A stretch of 20,188 nucleotides of DNA from RBG-16-66-20 sp038040245 (GCA_038040245.1 JBBPIU010000057.1:1-20188), one strand, 5' to 3'; positions 5,422 to 13,886 are shown, counted from the stretch's first letter. Notes: generated from the sequence alone by a model not told the origin. Made by a program: numbers and translations.

Positions 5422-5982
5422 TTATTTTTTCACTGGTTCGCCGAGCAGGCGTTCGATCGCGGACACGAACTTCGGGTCGCTCGGCTCGACCTTGGTATCG
5501 AAGGAAAGCGCCTTCGCCCCGCTGCGGTCCACCAGGTACTTATGGAAGTTCCAGCCGGGCCGCACGCCGGCCGCCCTGGTGAGTTTTTCGTAGAACGGGT
5601 TGAGCGGCCCCTTGGCGACGCTGGTCTTGGTGAACATGGGGAAAGACACGCCGTAATTGGCCTCGCAGAATTTCGCGATTTCCTTGTTCGATCCCGGCTC
5701 CTGGCCGCCGAAATCGTTCGACGGAAACCCGAGCACCACCAGGCCCTTGTCCTTGTAGCGCCTGTAGAGCTTCTCCAGGCCTTCGTACTGGGGCGTATAG
5801 CCGCACTGACTCGCCGTGTTCACCACCAGCAGCACCTTGCCCTGATACTGGCAGAGGGACTCTGGCTTGTCGTCCGACAGGGTCGGCAGGGCGGCGTCGA
5901 GGAGCGGCGGGCAGGAGGCGCGATCGGCGGCGGCGTGCACGGTGGCGGCAAAGAAAAGAAACAGAGCTGCGTAGTATCTCAT
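5422..5982 (-). CDS. glutathione peroxidase-family protein, exported, Cys type
   Basis: 186 aa thioredoxin-fold peroxidase that reduces hydroperoxides using glutathione or thioredoxin. NTASQC60GY carries the peroxidatic cysteine (Cys, not selenocysteine). GFPSNDFGGQEPG (85-97) carries the catalytic Gln94, and W144-N145 complete the tetrad. Cys106 is a candidate resolving residue. The first 19 residues (MRYYAALFLFFAATVHAAA) look like a signal peptide, so the enzyme probably acts in the periplasm, which is less common for this family. The ATG overlaps the stop of the preceding Bug gene (ATGA at 5979-5982). Confidence 0.9.
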   Translation of the reverse strand: MRYYAALFLFFAATVHAAADRASCPPLLDAALPTLSDDKPESLCQYQGKVLLVVNTASQCGYTPQYEGLEKLYRRYKDKGLVVLGFPSNDFGGQEPGSNKEIAKFCEANYGVSFPMFTKTSVAKGPLNPFYEKLTRAAGVRPGWNFHKYLVDRSGAKALSFDTKVEPSDPKFVSAIERLLGEPVKK

Positions 5983-6968
5983 TGCGCCTTCACGCCGGCG
6001 CTTTTCGCGACGGCAGTCCATTTTTCCATATCGGCCTTGAGTATCGCACCGAGCTGCTCGGGCGTGTTGCCCACCGGGTCGATGCCCAGCGCGGCCATGC
6101 GCTCGCGCACCTCGGGCACCTGAAGCGCCTTGAGGGCTTGCGCGTGGATCGCGTCGAGGACCGGCCGCGGCGTACCGGCCGGGGCGAACAGGCTCGTCCA
6201 CAGCACGACTTCGTAATTGCCGAGCCCGGCTTCGATCATGGTGGGCACCTCGGGCAGCACCGCCGCGCGCGTGCGCGAGGTTACCGCCAGCGCGCGCAGC
6301 CGTCCGGCCCTGATCTGCGCCATCGCGGGCGGCGCATCCACGAAGGTGAGCTGCACGTCGTTGGCCATCACCGCGGTCACGGTCGCCGCACTGCCCTTGT
6401 ACGGAATGTGGTTGATGCGCAGCTCCGCCTGCACCTTGAACATCTCGGCGGCGAGCTGGAACGGCGTCGAACCGGCGCCGTAGTTGAGCTGGCCGGGCGA
6501 CGCCTTGGCGAACGCGATCAGCTCCCTCACCGACTGCGCCGGCAGCGACGGATTGACGCTGAGCACCAGCGGAAAGGAACCGAGCATGGTGACCGGCGCG
6601 AAGTCGCGCACCGGGTCGTAGGGCAGCTTGTCGTAGAGGCCCGGGTTGAAGGCCATCGCGCCGCTCGCGCCGATCAACAGCGTGTAGCCGTCGGCTGCGC
6701 TCTTGGCGACCAGCTCGGTGCCGATGATCGCGTTGGCACCCGGCTTGTTGTCCACGATCACCGACTGGCCCCAGGCCTCCTGCATGCGCGCGCCGACCAG
6801 GCGCGCGAGGATGTCGTTGGCGCCGCCCGGCGGGAAGCCGACCACCAGGCGGACCGGTTTCGAAGGGAAGCTTGTTTGCGCATATGCCTGCAAGCCAAAT
6901 GCGAGAACCAATACGAAAAGCAGTATCAGCCGACCCATTTTCTTGCGTTGTAGAACATCTGCATCCAT
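5979..6968 (-). CDS. tripartite tricarboxylate transporter (Bug-type) substrate-binding protein
   Basis: 329 aa periplasmic binding protein of the Bug/TctC family. Signatures: the first strand FPSKPVRLVVGFPPGGANDILAR, then VDNKPGANAIIGTELVAKS, and later a DVQLTFVDAP segment. A signal peptide is present (MGRLILLFVLVLAFGLQAYAQ). The start is ambiguous. The ATG at 6968 has a near-perfect AAAGGAGGA 6 bases upstream but puts a 10-residue polar extension before the signal peptide. The ATG at 6938 gives a standard signal peptide but has poor spacing. With the first start the gene overlaps the end of purL by 43 bases, so its ribosome binding site lies within purL. No membrane subunits are nearby; orphan Bug proteins are common in Burkholderiales. 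Confidence 0.87.
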   Translation of the reverse strand: MDADVLQRKKMGRLILLFVLVLAFGLQAYAQTSFPSKPVRLVVGFPPGGANDILARLVGARMQEAWGQSVIVDNKPGANAIIGTELVAKSAADGYTLLIGASGAMAFNPGLYDKLPYDPVRDFAPVTMLGSFPLVLSVNPSLPAQSVRELIAFAKASPGQLNYGAGSTPFQLAAEMFKVQAELRINHIPYKGSAATVTAVMANDVQLTFVDAPPAMAQIRAGRLRALAVTSRTRAAVLPEVPTMIEAGLGNYEVVLWTSLFAPAGTPRPVLDAIHAQALKALQVPEVRERMAALGIDPVGNTPEQLGAILKADMEKWTAVAKSAGVKAQ

Positions 6969-9900
6969 GGCGAATCCTCCTTTGCGTGGTCCGGCGCCCA
7001 CGACATCTGCACCGTCCGGAACACCCGCTCCGGGTGCGGCATGACAATGGTAAAGCGCCCGTCGGGCGTCGTCAGGCCGGTGATGCCGGCGGGCGAACCG
7101 TTCGGGTTAAGCGGATGCTTTTCAGTGATTTTTCCGTGATGGTCGACGAACCTCAAGGCGACGTTTGCTTTCTCAAGATCAATACTATTCTCAAAAAGGG
7201 CAAAACCTTCACCATGCGCGGTGGTGATCGGCATGCGGCTGCCCGCCATCCCGCGCAGCAGGATCGACGGGCTGTCGAGCACCTCGACCATCACGAAACG
7301 CGCCTCGAACTGCGCGGAGCGGTTGCCGACGAACACCGGCCAGTGCTGCGCGCCGGGAATGATCTCCTTCAGCGCCGCCATCATCTGGCAGCCGTTGCAC
7401 GAACCCAAGGCGAAGGTATCGCTGCGCCCGAAGAAGGCCTCGACCCCCCTGCGCGCCCTGGCGTTGAACAGGATGGACTTCGCCCAGCCCTGCCCGCCGC
7501 CGAGCACGTCGCCGTAGGAAAAGCCGCCGCAGATCGCCATGCCCTTGAAGCCCTCCAGCGCGATGCGCCCGGCGATCACGTCGGACATGTGCACGTCGAC
7601 CGCCTCGAAGCCGGCGCGCGTGAATGCGGCAGCCATTTCCACCTGGCTGTTGACCCCCTGCTCCCTCAGTACTGCGATTCTTGGCTTGACGTCCTTTTTT
7701 ATAAAAATTTCTTTTACATCAAAAGTCAATTGAAAGGACAAGCCTGGATCCGCAAGATCCAGAATCCGGTCGTATTCCTCCTGCGCGCAATCCGGGTTGT
7801 CGCGCAGCTGCTGCATGCGGAAGCTGGTCTCGGACCAGGCGCGCTGCAGGTCGACGCGCTTTTCCTTGAGGATCGGCTTGGCATTACGCATGAATACGAC
7901 TTCGTCTCTTGGATTCATATGCCCAACGACAAAAGACAAATTTCCAAGATCAAAGGAACGAAGCAAGTCCATCACCCGGGACCGGTCCGCGGTGCGGATT
8001 TGCAGCACCGCACCCAGTTCCTCGGCAAACATGGCGTGCAGCGCGCGCTCGCGTATCCGCCCCGCAAGCTGCTCCTCGTTGGCGCGCTTGAAGCCATCCA
8101 CGTCGTCGGTCCACCGGTCGAAGACCAGCCCGTCCAGGTTCACCGTCACGCCGCAGTGGCCGGCGAATGCCATCTCGCACACTGCCGCGAACAACCCGCC
8201 ATCGGAACGGTCATGGTAGGCGAGGATCAGGTTCTGCGCATTCAGGTTTTGAATTGCCGAGAAGAAAAATTTGAGCTGTGAAGCGGAATCAAGGTCAGGG
8301 CAGACGTTTCCAAACCTCGAAAACACCTGCGCCAGGATCGAGCCGCCCAGGCGGTTCTTGCCGCTGCCNNNNNNNNNNNNNNNNNNNNNNNNNNNNNNNN
8401 NNNNNNNNNNNNNNNNNNNNNNNNNNNNNNNNNNNNNNNNNNNNNNNNNNNNNNNNNNNNNNNNNNNNTCGTAGAGCGCGGCGTCCTCCCCGGGCGAGCC
8501 GGCGGCCGCCATCCAGTTGGCGGAAAGCTTGACGCGATCGAGCGCCTCCACCCGCGCCGCGGCCAGATTGGTGAGCGCCTCGCCCACCGCCATCCTTCCG
8601 GAGGCCGGCCCGTCGATCAGCGCAAGGGGCGTGCGCTCGCCGATCGCGAACGCCTCGCCCGCGTAACCGTCGTAATCGAGCAGCGTGACCGCGCAGTCGG
8701 CGACCGGCACCTGCCAGGGCCCGACGAACGGGTCGCGCGAGCACAGGCCGCCGACGGTGCGGTCGCCGATGGCGACGAGGAAGCTCTTGTCGGCGACCGC
8801 CGGATGGCGCAGCACGCGATAGGCGGCCTCTTTCAGGTCGATCCCGTCCAGGGAGAGCGCTGCCAGCCGGGGCGCGACGCGCCTGACGTCGCGCAGCATC
8901 TTCGGCGGCTTGCCGAGGATGATCGAAAGATCTATGTCAACGGGGTTGTTATCGAATTTCTTATCGAAAACCAAAAGATGACCATCAGCGGTCGCATTGC
9001 CCAGAACGGCGAACGGGCAGCGTTCGCGCTCGCAGATGGCCGAGAAGGTCTGCAGGCTCTCCGCTCCGATCGCCAGCACGTAGCGTTCCTGCGCCTCGTT
9101 GCACCAGATCTCCCGCGGCGACATGCCGCTGTCTTCGGAGGGCGCCGCCCGCAGCTCCAGCCGCGCGCCGCGGCCCGCGGAATGCACAAGCTCGGGGATG
9201 GCGTTCGACAATCCGCCCGCGCCCACGTCGTGGATCGAAAGGACCGGATTGGCCGCGCCCAGCTGCCAGCAGCGGTCGATCACCTCCTGGGCGCGGCGCT
9301 GGATCTCCGCGTTGCCGCGCTGCACCGAATCGAAGTCCAGGTCTTCGGTGTTCGCGCCGGCGCGCATCGAGGACGCCGCGCCGCCGCCCATGCCGATCAG
9401 CATTCCCGGTCCGCCCAGCTGAATCAGCAATGCTTTATCGTCAAAATTCTTTTTAAAACAATTTTCAGAAGAAATATTTCCAACGCCGCCCGCCAGCATG
9501 ATCGGCTTGTGATAGCCGCGCTGCGCGCCGCCGACCGACTGCTCGAAGGTCCTGAAATACCCCGCCAGGTTGGGACGGCCGAATTCGTTGTTGAACGCCG
9601 CGGCACCTATCGGCCCCTCGAGCATGATCTGCAGCGCCGACACGATCCGGCCGGGCCGGCCGTAATCGTCCTTCTCCCACGGCCGCGGCATGCCGGGAAT
9701 GCGCAGGTTCGAAACCGAGTAGCCCGCCAGACCCGCTTTCGGCTTCGCGCCCCGTCCGGTCGCGCCTTCGTCGCGGATCTCGCCGCCCGCGCCCGTCGCC
9801 GCGCCGGCAAACGGCGCGATCGCGGTCGGATGATTGTGCGTCTCGCATTTGACAACCAGATTCGTCTTTTCCGGATTTGCCTTGTAGACAAAATCTTTAT

Positions 9901-10717
9901 CTGGATAAAAGCGCTGCGCCACAGAACCTTCAAGAATTGCAGCGTTGTCGGTATAGGCCAGCACCGTCCCTTGCGGGTTTGCCGCGTGCGTGTGCCGGAT
10001 CATCGCGAACAGCGACTGGTCCTTTTTCTCGCCGTCGACGATCCAGTCGGCGTTGAAGATCTTGTGGCGGCAATGTTCGGAGTTGGCTTGCGCGAACATG
10101 GTCAGCTCGGCGTCGGTCGGATCGCGGCCGAGCGACTGGTAGGCGGCGCGCAGGTAGTCGATTTCATCCCCGCTCAGCGCCAGCCCGAGGCGCGTATTCG
10201 CCTCATCCAGCTGCTGCAGCGCCACGTGGGCAAGGGCGCGCGGCGCCACATGCCGGAACAGGCCGTCGGCCTCGTCCAGCGAAGCGAGGACGTTCTCCGT
10301 CATCCGGTCGTGCAGCAGGGGCGCGATGCGGGCCCGGAGGTCCGCCGGGCCGGAAGAACCAAGGGCAAGGTAATAGGCGACGCCGCGCTCGATGCGCTGG
10401 ATGCCCTTCAATCCGCAGTTGCGCGCGATGTCCGTCGCTTTCGAGGACCAGGGCGAAATCGTGCCGAGCCGCGGCACGACCAGGAACAGCGTGTCGCGCG
10501 CATGCTCACCCTGCAGCGGCGCGCCATAATGCAGCAGGCGCTCCAGCAGGCGCTTGTCCTCGGCCTGCGGTTCGGCTTCGGCCTCGACGAAATGCCAGAA
10601 CTCGGCCGCCACCCCGCGCGCCGCGGGATGCGCTTTCTTCAGTTCGGGCAACAGCTTGGCGAGGCGGAAGTCCGACAGCGCGCGCGCGCCGCGGAACCTG
10701 AGAACGATGGACTTCAC
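6926..10717 (-). CDS. purL: phosphoribosylformylglycinamidine synthase, large single-chain form
   Basis: 1263 codons as assembled, including unknown residues from a 100-N gap at 8369-8468. It catalyses the fourth step of purine synthesis, FGAR + Gln + ATP to FGAM. Visible parts in order: N-terminal PurS-like region; first synthetase half with CETHNHPTAIAPF and SVGGAQRGYHKP; second half with LSANWMAAAG (just before the gap) and AYHDRSDGGL after it; C-terminal glutamine amidotransferase with GGFSYGD, nucleophile Cys in GSCNGCQ (codon at 7397-7399) and MPHPERVF. The start is GTG (10717), overlapping the TGA of the upstream gene as GTGA. Codon use switches to AT-rich in several short patches. Confidence 0.95.
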   Translation of the reverse strand: MKSIVLRFRGARALSDFRLAKLLPELKKAHPAARGVAAEFWHFVEAEAEPQAEDKRLLERLLHYGAPLQGEHARDTLFLVVPRLGTISPWSSKATDIARNCGLKGIQRIERGVAYYLALGSSGPADLRARIAPLLHDRMTENVLASLDEADGLFRHVAPRALAHVALQQLDEANTRLGLALSGDEIDYLRAAYQSLGRDPTDAELTMFAQANSEHCRHKIFNADWIVDGEKKDQSLFAMIRHTHAANPQGTVLAYTDNAAILEGSVAQRFYPDKDFVYKANPEKTNLVVKCETHNHPTAIAPFAGAATGAGGEIRDEGATGRGAKPKAGLAGYSVSNLRIPGMPRPWEKDDYGRPGRIVSALQIMLEGPIGAAAFNNEFGRPNLAGYFRTFEQSVGGAQRGYHKPIMLAGGVGNISSENCFKKNFDDKALLIQLGGPGMLIGMGGGAASSMRAGANTEDLDFDSVQRGNAEIQRRAQEVIDRCWQLGAANPVLSIHDVGAGGLSNAIPELVHSAGRGARLELRAAPSEDSGMSPREIWCNEAQERYVLAIGAESLQTFSAICERERCPFAVLGNATADGHLLVFDKKFDNNPVDIDLSIILGKPPKMLRDVRRVAPRLAALSLDGIDLKEAAYRVLRHPAVADKSFLVAIGDRTVGGLCSRDPFVGPWQVPVADCAVTLLDYDGYAGEAFAIGERTPLALIDGPASGRMAVGEALTNLAAARVEALDRVKLSANWMAAAGSPGEDAALYXXXXXXXXXXXXXXXXXXXXXXXXXXXXXXXXXXGSGKNRLGGSILAQVFSRFGNVCPDLDSASQLKFFFSAIQNLNAQNLILAYHDRSDGGLFAAVCEMAFAGHCGVTVNLDGLVFDRWTDDVDGFKRANEEQLAGRIRERALHAMFAEELGAVLQIRTADRSRVMDLLRSFDLGNLSFVVGHMNPRDEVVFMRNAKPILKEKRVDLQRAWSETSFRMQQLRDNPDCAQEEYDRILDLADPGLSFQLTFDVKEIFIKKDVKPRIAVLREQGVNSQVEMAAAFTRAGFEAVDVHMSDVIAGRIALEGFKGMAICGGFSYGDVLGGGQGWAKSILFNARARRGVEAFFGRSDTFALGSCNGCQMMAALKEIIPGAQHWPVFVGNRSAQFEARFVMVEVLDSPSILLRGMAGSRMPITTAHGEGFALFENSIDLEKANVALRFVDHHGKITEKHPLNPNGSPAGITGLTTPDGRFTIVMPHPERVFRTVQMSWAPDHAKEDSPWMQMFYNARKWVG
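8369..8468. other. assembly gap (100 Ns) inside purL
   Basis: Exactly 100 unknown bases, a common placeholder length for a scaffold gap. Between LSANWM...ALY before the gap and GSGKNRLGG after it, E. coli-type PurL proteins have about 75-80 residues, while the gap accounts for about 33. The true gap is probably longer by well over 100 bases. This is judged from remembered family sequence, not from an alignment. Confidence 0.9.
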
Positions 10718-13700
10718 TTCCTGATCACGGGGTCCTGGATCTTGCCCGATACGTTCAGCGTCGCGCGCAACGTCTGGTTTGGCGTCTTCACGTCCGCGAC
10801 GATCCGCCCCGACAGCCCGCCATTGGCGTCGATGTCCAGGCTGGCGCCCGCGTTCATGGCGCCCGCGGCGATCGCCACATTGCTCACCTTGACCGTGCCT
10901 TTGTCGTAAACCGCCTGTCCGGTGAGTTCCGTGAACTCGGTCCTGCCGCCGGTCTGCGCGCCGCCGGTCTGCAGCGCCCGTGTCAGGTTGAAGCTGCCGA
11001 GCACGCCCTTCTCGATCTTGAATTCGCCCTGCATCCGCGCATTCTCGAACAGCGTTGCCGGGTTCGGGCCGCTCATCGTATAGGTACCGCGCCCGTCCGC
11101 CTTGCCCTCGGAGACCAGCGCGGGCGCGATCACGGCGATCTTCACACCGCGCGCGCGCACTTCGCCATCGACGAGCCAGTCCGCGCCCCAGCGGATCTTC
11201 GCCGAACCGGAGATCACGCCGTCGAAGGCGCGACCGTCGAACTCCGACATCGTCACGCCGCCGCGGTTGGCGGTCCCCTTCATGCCGAAATCCGACAGGC
11301 TGAGCGCGGGCACGAACGGCAGCGCCAGGCTGCCGGCGCTGATCTCGAAGCCGATGTCGTTGCCCTTGGGCGACAGCTGCACGCTCAGCTTGTCGCCGCC
11401 GCGCAGCGAAACCGATTGCAGCGAGCCATCGGCCGAGACCGTGGCCTCCACGTCGAGCGCCGGCAGGGCGAGCGGGCCATCCAGCTTCGCCTGCTTGATC
11501 ACGACGCGCCCGACGCGGAAATTCTCGCCCGAGACCTTGCCCAGCACGGCGTCGGCGAGCTGCGACTGCGACAGCGACGCGCCCTCGAGTTCCATCCGGC
11601 TGAAGGATTTTTTCGAGCCGAACAGCGAGCCGATCTCGGGGTAGCCGCGTACCAGCTTGATCTTCACCGTGTCGCCGACGGAGACGCCTTCAAACCTGAC
11701 TTCGATGCCGGTGATCACCGAGAGCCGCGCCGAAGCGATCTTCACCGGCACGCCCATCGCATCCGAGGCGGCTTTTTCGTATTCCGCCGTCGAGACCGGC
11801 ATCACGTGCAGAACGCCGACGCCGCCGACCAGCAGCACGAACAGCGCTATCGTCGCGGGCTTGCCCCATTTCATCGGCCTGCGCACCGCGGCCGCCGCCA
11901 CCGGCGCCTGCTCGCGCTCGCGCTCGCGCACCGCCGTGCGCGCTGTCGCCGACAGCGCCTTTTCGTCCTTCTTGACATCGTCCATGTCGAGGTCGTCGTC
12001 CGTAACCCCGATGTCGTCGTCGCCCTTGCCTACGTCTTTCGCCGTCGCCGCACGCTGCGCCGCCTTGCGCTCGGCTTCTTCCTGCTTCTGGCGTTCCTCG
12101 TCCTCGCGGGCGCGCTGCTCGGCTTCCTCTTTTGCCTTGCGCTCCTCTTCGTCGCGCCGCTTGTTCTCCGCCTCTTGCTTCGCACGACGCTCCGCGTCGT
12201 CCTTTGCCCGACGCTCGGCCTCTTCCTTCGCCTTGCGCGCCGCCGCCTCCTTGGCCTTGCGTTCGGCCTCTTCCTTGGCCTTCTGCTCTTCCTCCTCGCG
12301 CTGGCCGAACGAGTCCAGGTCGGCCAGCAGCGAATCGCCGATGCCGTCGCCGGCCGCGGGAGGCGGCGCCGGCGGGAATGCGGGGGCAATTGCGGATATG
12401 GAAGCGGACTGGGCGGACCGAGCCTTCACCTCGGCTTCCTCTTTTGCCTTGCGTTCCGCTTCTTCCTTCGCACGCCGGTCGTCTTCCTCCTTGCGGCGCC
12501 TGCGGTCCTGCTCCTCGCGAGCGCGGCGCTCGGCCTCTTCCTTCGCGCGCCGATCCGCTTCCTCCTTCGCGCGGCGCTCTTCTTCTTCCTTGCGCGCACG
12601 GCGCTCGGCTACTTCCTTGGCGCGGCGCTCCTCGTCCTCCTTGCGGTGGCGATCGTCCTCTTCGCGCCGCTTGCGGTCCTCCTCTTCGCGCGCCTTGCGC
12701 TCCGCTGCTTCCTTGGCGCGGCGTTCCTCGTCTTCCTTGCGGCGGCGCCCATCCTCTTCGCGCCGCGTGCGGTCTTCTTCCGCGCGCTTGCGGTCCTCTT
12801 CCTCGCGCCGCTTGCGGTCTTCCGCTTCGCGCGCCTTGCGCTCCTCCTCCAGCTTGACCTTCATCTCGGCCTCGAGCCGCTGGCGCAGTTGCTCGGCATC
12901 CCGCTTCGCCGTCTCCTCCAGTTCCTTGCGCGCCCTGCGCTCTTCCTCGAGCTTGCCCGTCAGTTCGGCTTCCAGCCTTGCCTTGTCCTCGGATTCTCTG
13001 CGCGCCTTCTCGAGCGCCTCGCGCTCGCGCCCCGCGGCGGCATCGACTTTCGCCTTCCCTTCGGCCTCGGCCCTTGCCTTGACTTCGGTGGCCATGCGGA
13101 CCGCTGCCTCGCGCGCCGCCTTGACCTTGGCGTCCGCCTCGGTGTGCGTCTTCGCCTCCGCCTCCGCCCGTGCCTTCGCCTCCGCCGCGGCCCGCGCCTG
13201 CCCCTCGGCCCTGGCCCGCGCCTCGGCCTCCGCCTTGGCTTTGGCTTCGGCTTCCGCCCTCGCCTTGTAGTCGAACACCTCCTGGTCCTTGGCATGGCGG
13301 TCGGACTCCGCGCGCGCGGCGGCAGCGAGGTCCACCGGCGGCGGCTTGGGCGCAGCGGGTGCGGCCGGCGCCTTCGGCGGCAGTTTGATGGCCTGCGTGA
13401 AATCCATATCGTCTTCGGCACCGCCGGCCGCCGGCGGCGGTGCCGCCTTGGCGGGCGCCGCGCTGCGCGCGGGCGGCGCTGCCGCGGCCTGCGAACCCGA
13501 GGACACCTCGCGGATAAAGCCGTCCTTGTCGAACTGCTGGATCAGCGCGTCGAACTTGTCGGCCGTGATCTTCTCGAACTTGACTGCGATATTGGCAAGC
13601 GCGGTCTTGCCGTCGATTTCCTTGAGCACCGCGCGATCGGCCCGCGAAAGCGCGCTGGTCTTGCCGGCGGCTTCCTGCACGCCCTTGCCGGTCTTCGAGA

Positions 13701-13791
13701 ATATCGCGGTCGGATTCAAGCGTTTACCAAGGGGTTCTGGGGGCCGCGCTATTATAGCTACAAGTGGCGGTACCTCAGGCTTCGGTTCCAT
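10714..13791 (-). CDS. large coiled-coil membrane protein with AsmA-like C-terminal domain
   Basis: 1025 aa, not a named protein. Layout: residues 1-95, a small folded region (DGKTALANIAVKFEKI...FDALIQQFDKDGF), perhaps winged-helix-like; 100-160, Pro/Ala-rich; about 160-615, a very charged Lys/Arg/Glu/Ala repeat region, predicted long helix or coiled coil; 644-666, one transmembrane segment (PATIALFVLLVGGVGVLHV); 667-1025, a beta-rich domain with repeated short strands and GxL/GVxx patterns (ISGSAKIRWGADW, LDIDANGGLSGRI) resembling AsmA/bridge-like lipid-transport proteins. The predicted topology is N-terminus inside and C-terminus periplasmic, somewhat like TolA reversed in emphasis. The ATG at 13791 has GGAG just upstream. 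Its stop overlaps the purL start. Role in the envelope is inferred. Confidence 0.65.
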   Translation of the reverse strand: MEPKPEVPPLVAIIARPPEPLGKRLNPTAIFSKTGKGVQEAAGKTSALSRADRAVLKEIDGKTALANIAVKFEKITADKFDALIQQFDKDGFIREVSSGSQAAAAPPARSAAPAKAAPPPAAGGAEDDMDFTQAIKLPPKAPAAPAAPKPPPVDLAAAARAESDRHAKDQEVFDYKARAEAEAKAKAEAEARARAEGQARAAAEAKARAEAEAKTHTEADAKVKAAREAAVRMATEVKARAEAEGKAKVDAAAGREREALEKARRESEDKARLEAELTGKLEEERRARKELEETAKRDAEQLRQRLEAEMKVKLEEERKAREAEDRKRREEEDRKRAEEDRTRREEDGRRRKEDEERRAKEAAERKAREEEDRKRREEDDRHRKEDEERRAKEVAERRARKEEEERRAKEEADRRAKEEAERRAREEQDRRRRKEEDDRRAKEEAERKAKEEAEVKARSAQSASISAIAPAFPPAPPPAAGDGIGDSLLADLDSFGQREEEEQKAKEEAERKAKEAAARKAKEEAERRAKDDAERRAKQEAENKRRDEEERKAKEEAEQRAREDEERQKQEEAERKAAQRAATAKDVGKGDDDIGVTDDDLDMDDVKKDEKALSATARTAVREREREQAPVAAAAVRRPMKWGKPATIALFVLLVGGVGVLHVMPVSTAEYEKAASDAMGVPVKIASARLSVITGIEVRFEGVSVGDTVKIKLVRGYPEIGSLFGSKKSFSRMELEGASLSQSQLADAVLGKVSGENFRVGRVVIKQAKLDGPLALPALDVEATVSADGSLQSVSLRGGDKLSVQLSPKGNDIGFEISAGSLALPFVPALSLSDFGMKGTANRGGVTMSEFDGRAFDGVISGSAKIRWGADWLVDGEVRARGVKIAVIAPALVSEGKADGRGTYTMSGPNPATLFENARMQGEFKIEKGVLGSFNLTRALQTGGAQTGGRTEFTELTGQAVYDKGTVKVSNVAIAAGAMNAGASLDIDANGGLSGRIVADVKTPNQTLRATLNVSGKIQDPVIRK
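12030..13290. repeat. imperfect short tandem repeats encoding charged helix
   Basis: The + strand shows degenerate reiterations built on GCGCTC, CTTCCTT and TTGCG units, coding on the minus strand for runs such as KEEAERKAKEEAERRA with a period of roughly 7-11 residues. The same region gives long, spurious Ser/Arg/Ala-rich open frames on the + strand. Length variation between strains is likely here. Confidence 0.7.
13750..13755 (+). promoter_or_regulatory. candidate -10 box (TATTAT)
   Basis: TATTAT lies in the divergent start region, inside the first codons of the minus-strand coiled-coil gene and facing right toward the FAD oxidoreductase operon. No convincing -35 box sits 16-18 bases upstream. 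If used, transcription would start near 13762, right at the GTG of the 40-codon frame described next. Confidence 0.3.
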
Positions 13792-13886
13792 TTACGCTCC
13801 TTCTGGGCGTTCTGGTTGCACTCACGGCACTCGGCATGGCCATCGGGCAGCGCGCCTGGGGGCCCTTATCGGACTGCAATGGATAG
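13764..13886 (+). CDS. possible 40-aa single-helix membrane peptide
   Basis: A GTG at 13764 opens a 40-codon frame with one strongly hydrophobic stretch (residues about 9-26, FTLLLGVLVALTALGMAI) followed by GQRAWGPLSDCNG and stop TAG at 13884-13886. It overlaps the first 8 bases of the FAD oxidoreductase gene and, on the other strand, the first 28 bases of the coiled-coil gene. No ribosome binding site is visible, but a TATTAT box 8 bases upstream would give a leaderless message. The hydrophobic composition argues for a real product; the overlap argues against it. Confidence 0.33.
   Translation: MAVPQASVPFTLLLGVLVALTALGMAIGQRAWGPLSDCNG

Noticed and set aside
5398..6953. Two + strand frames of 241 and 323 codons
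   Set aside because: They mirror the glutathione peroxidase and Bug genes on the minus strand and show no protein-family features.
8804..10909. 701-codon open frame on the + strand opposite purL
   Set aside because: Mirror frame of purL with low-complexity Arg/His/Ala content; purL motifs are unambiguous.
12030..13290. CRISPR-like or minisatellite array
   Set aside because: The repeats are imperfect, without regular spacers, and are explained by coding for a Lys/Arg/Glu/Ala helix.
11416..13878. Long + strand frame running into the FAD oxidoreductase, and an overlapping 537-codon Ser/Ala-rich frame (11657-13270)
   Set aside because: Both are produced by the complement of the charged repeat region of the minus-strand protein. 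The oxidoreductase starts at 13879.
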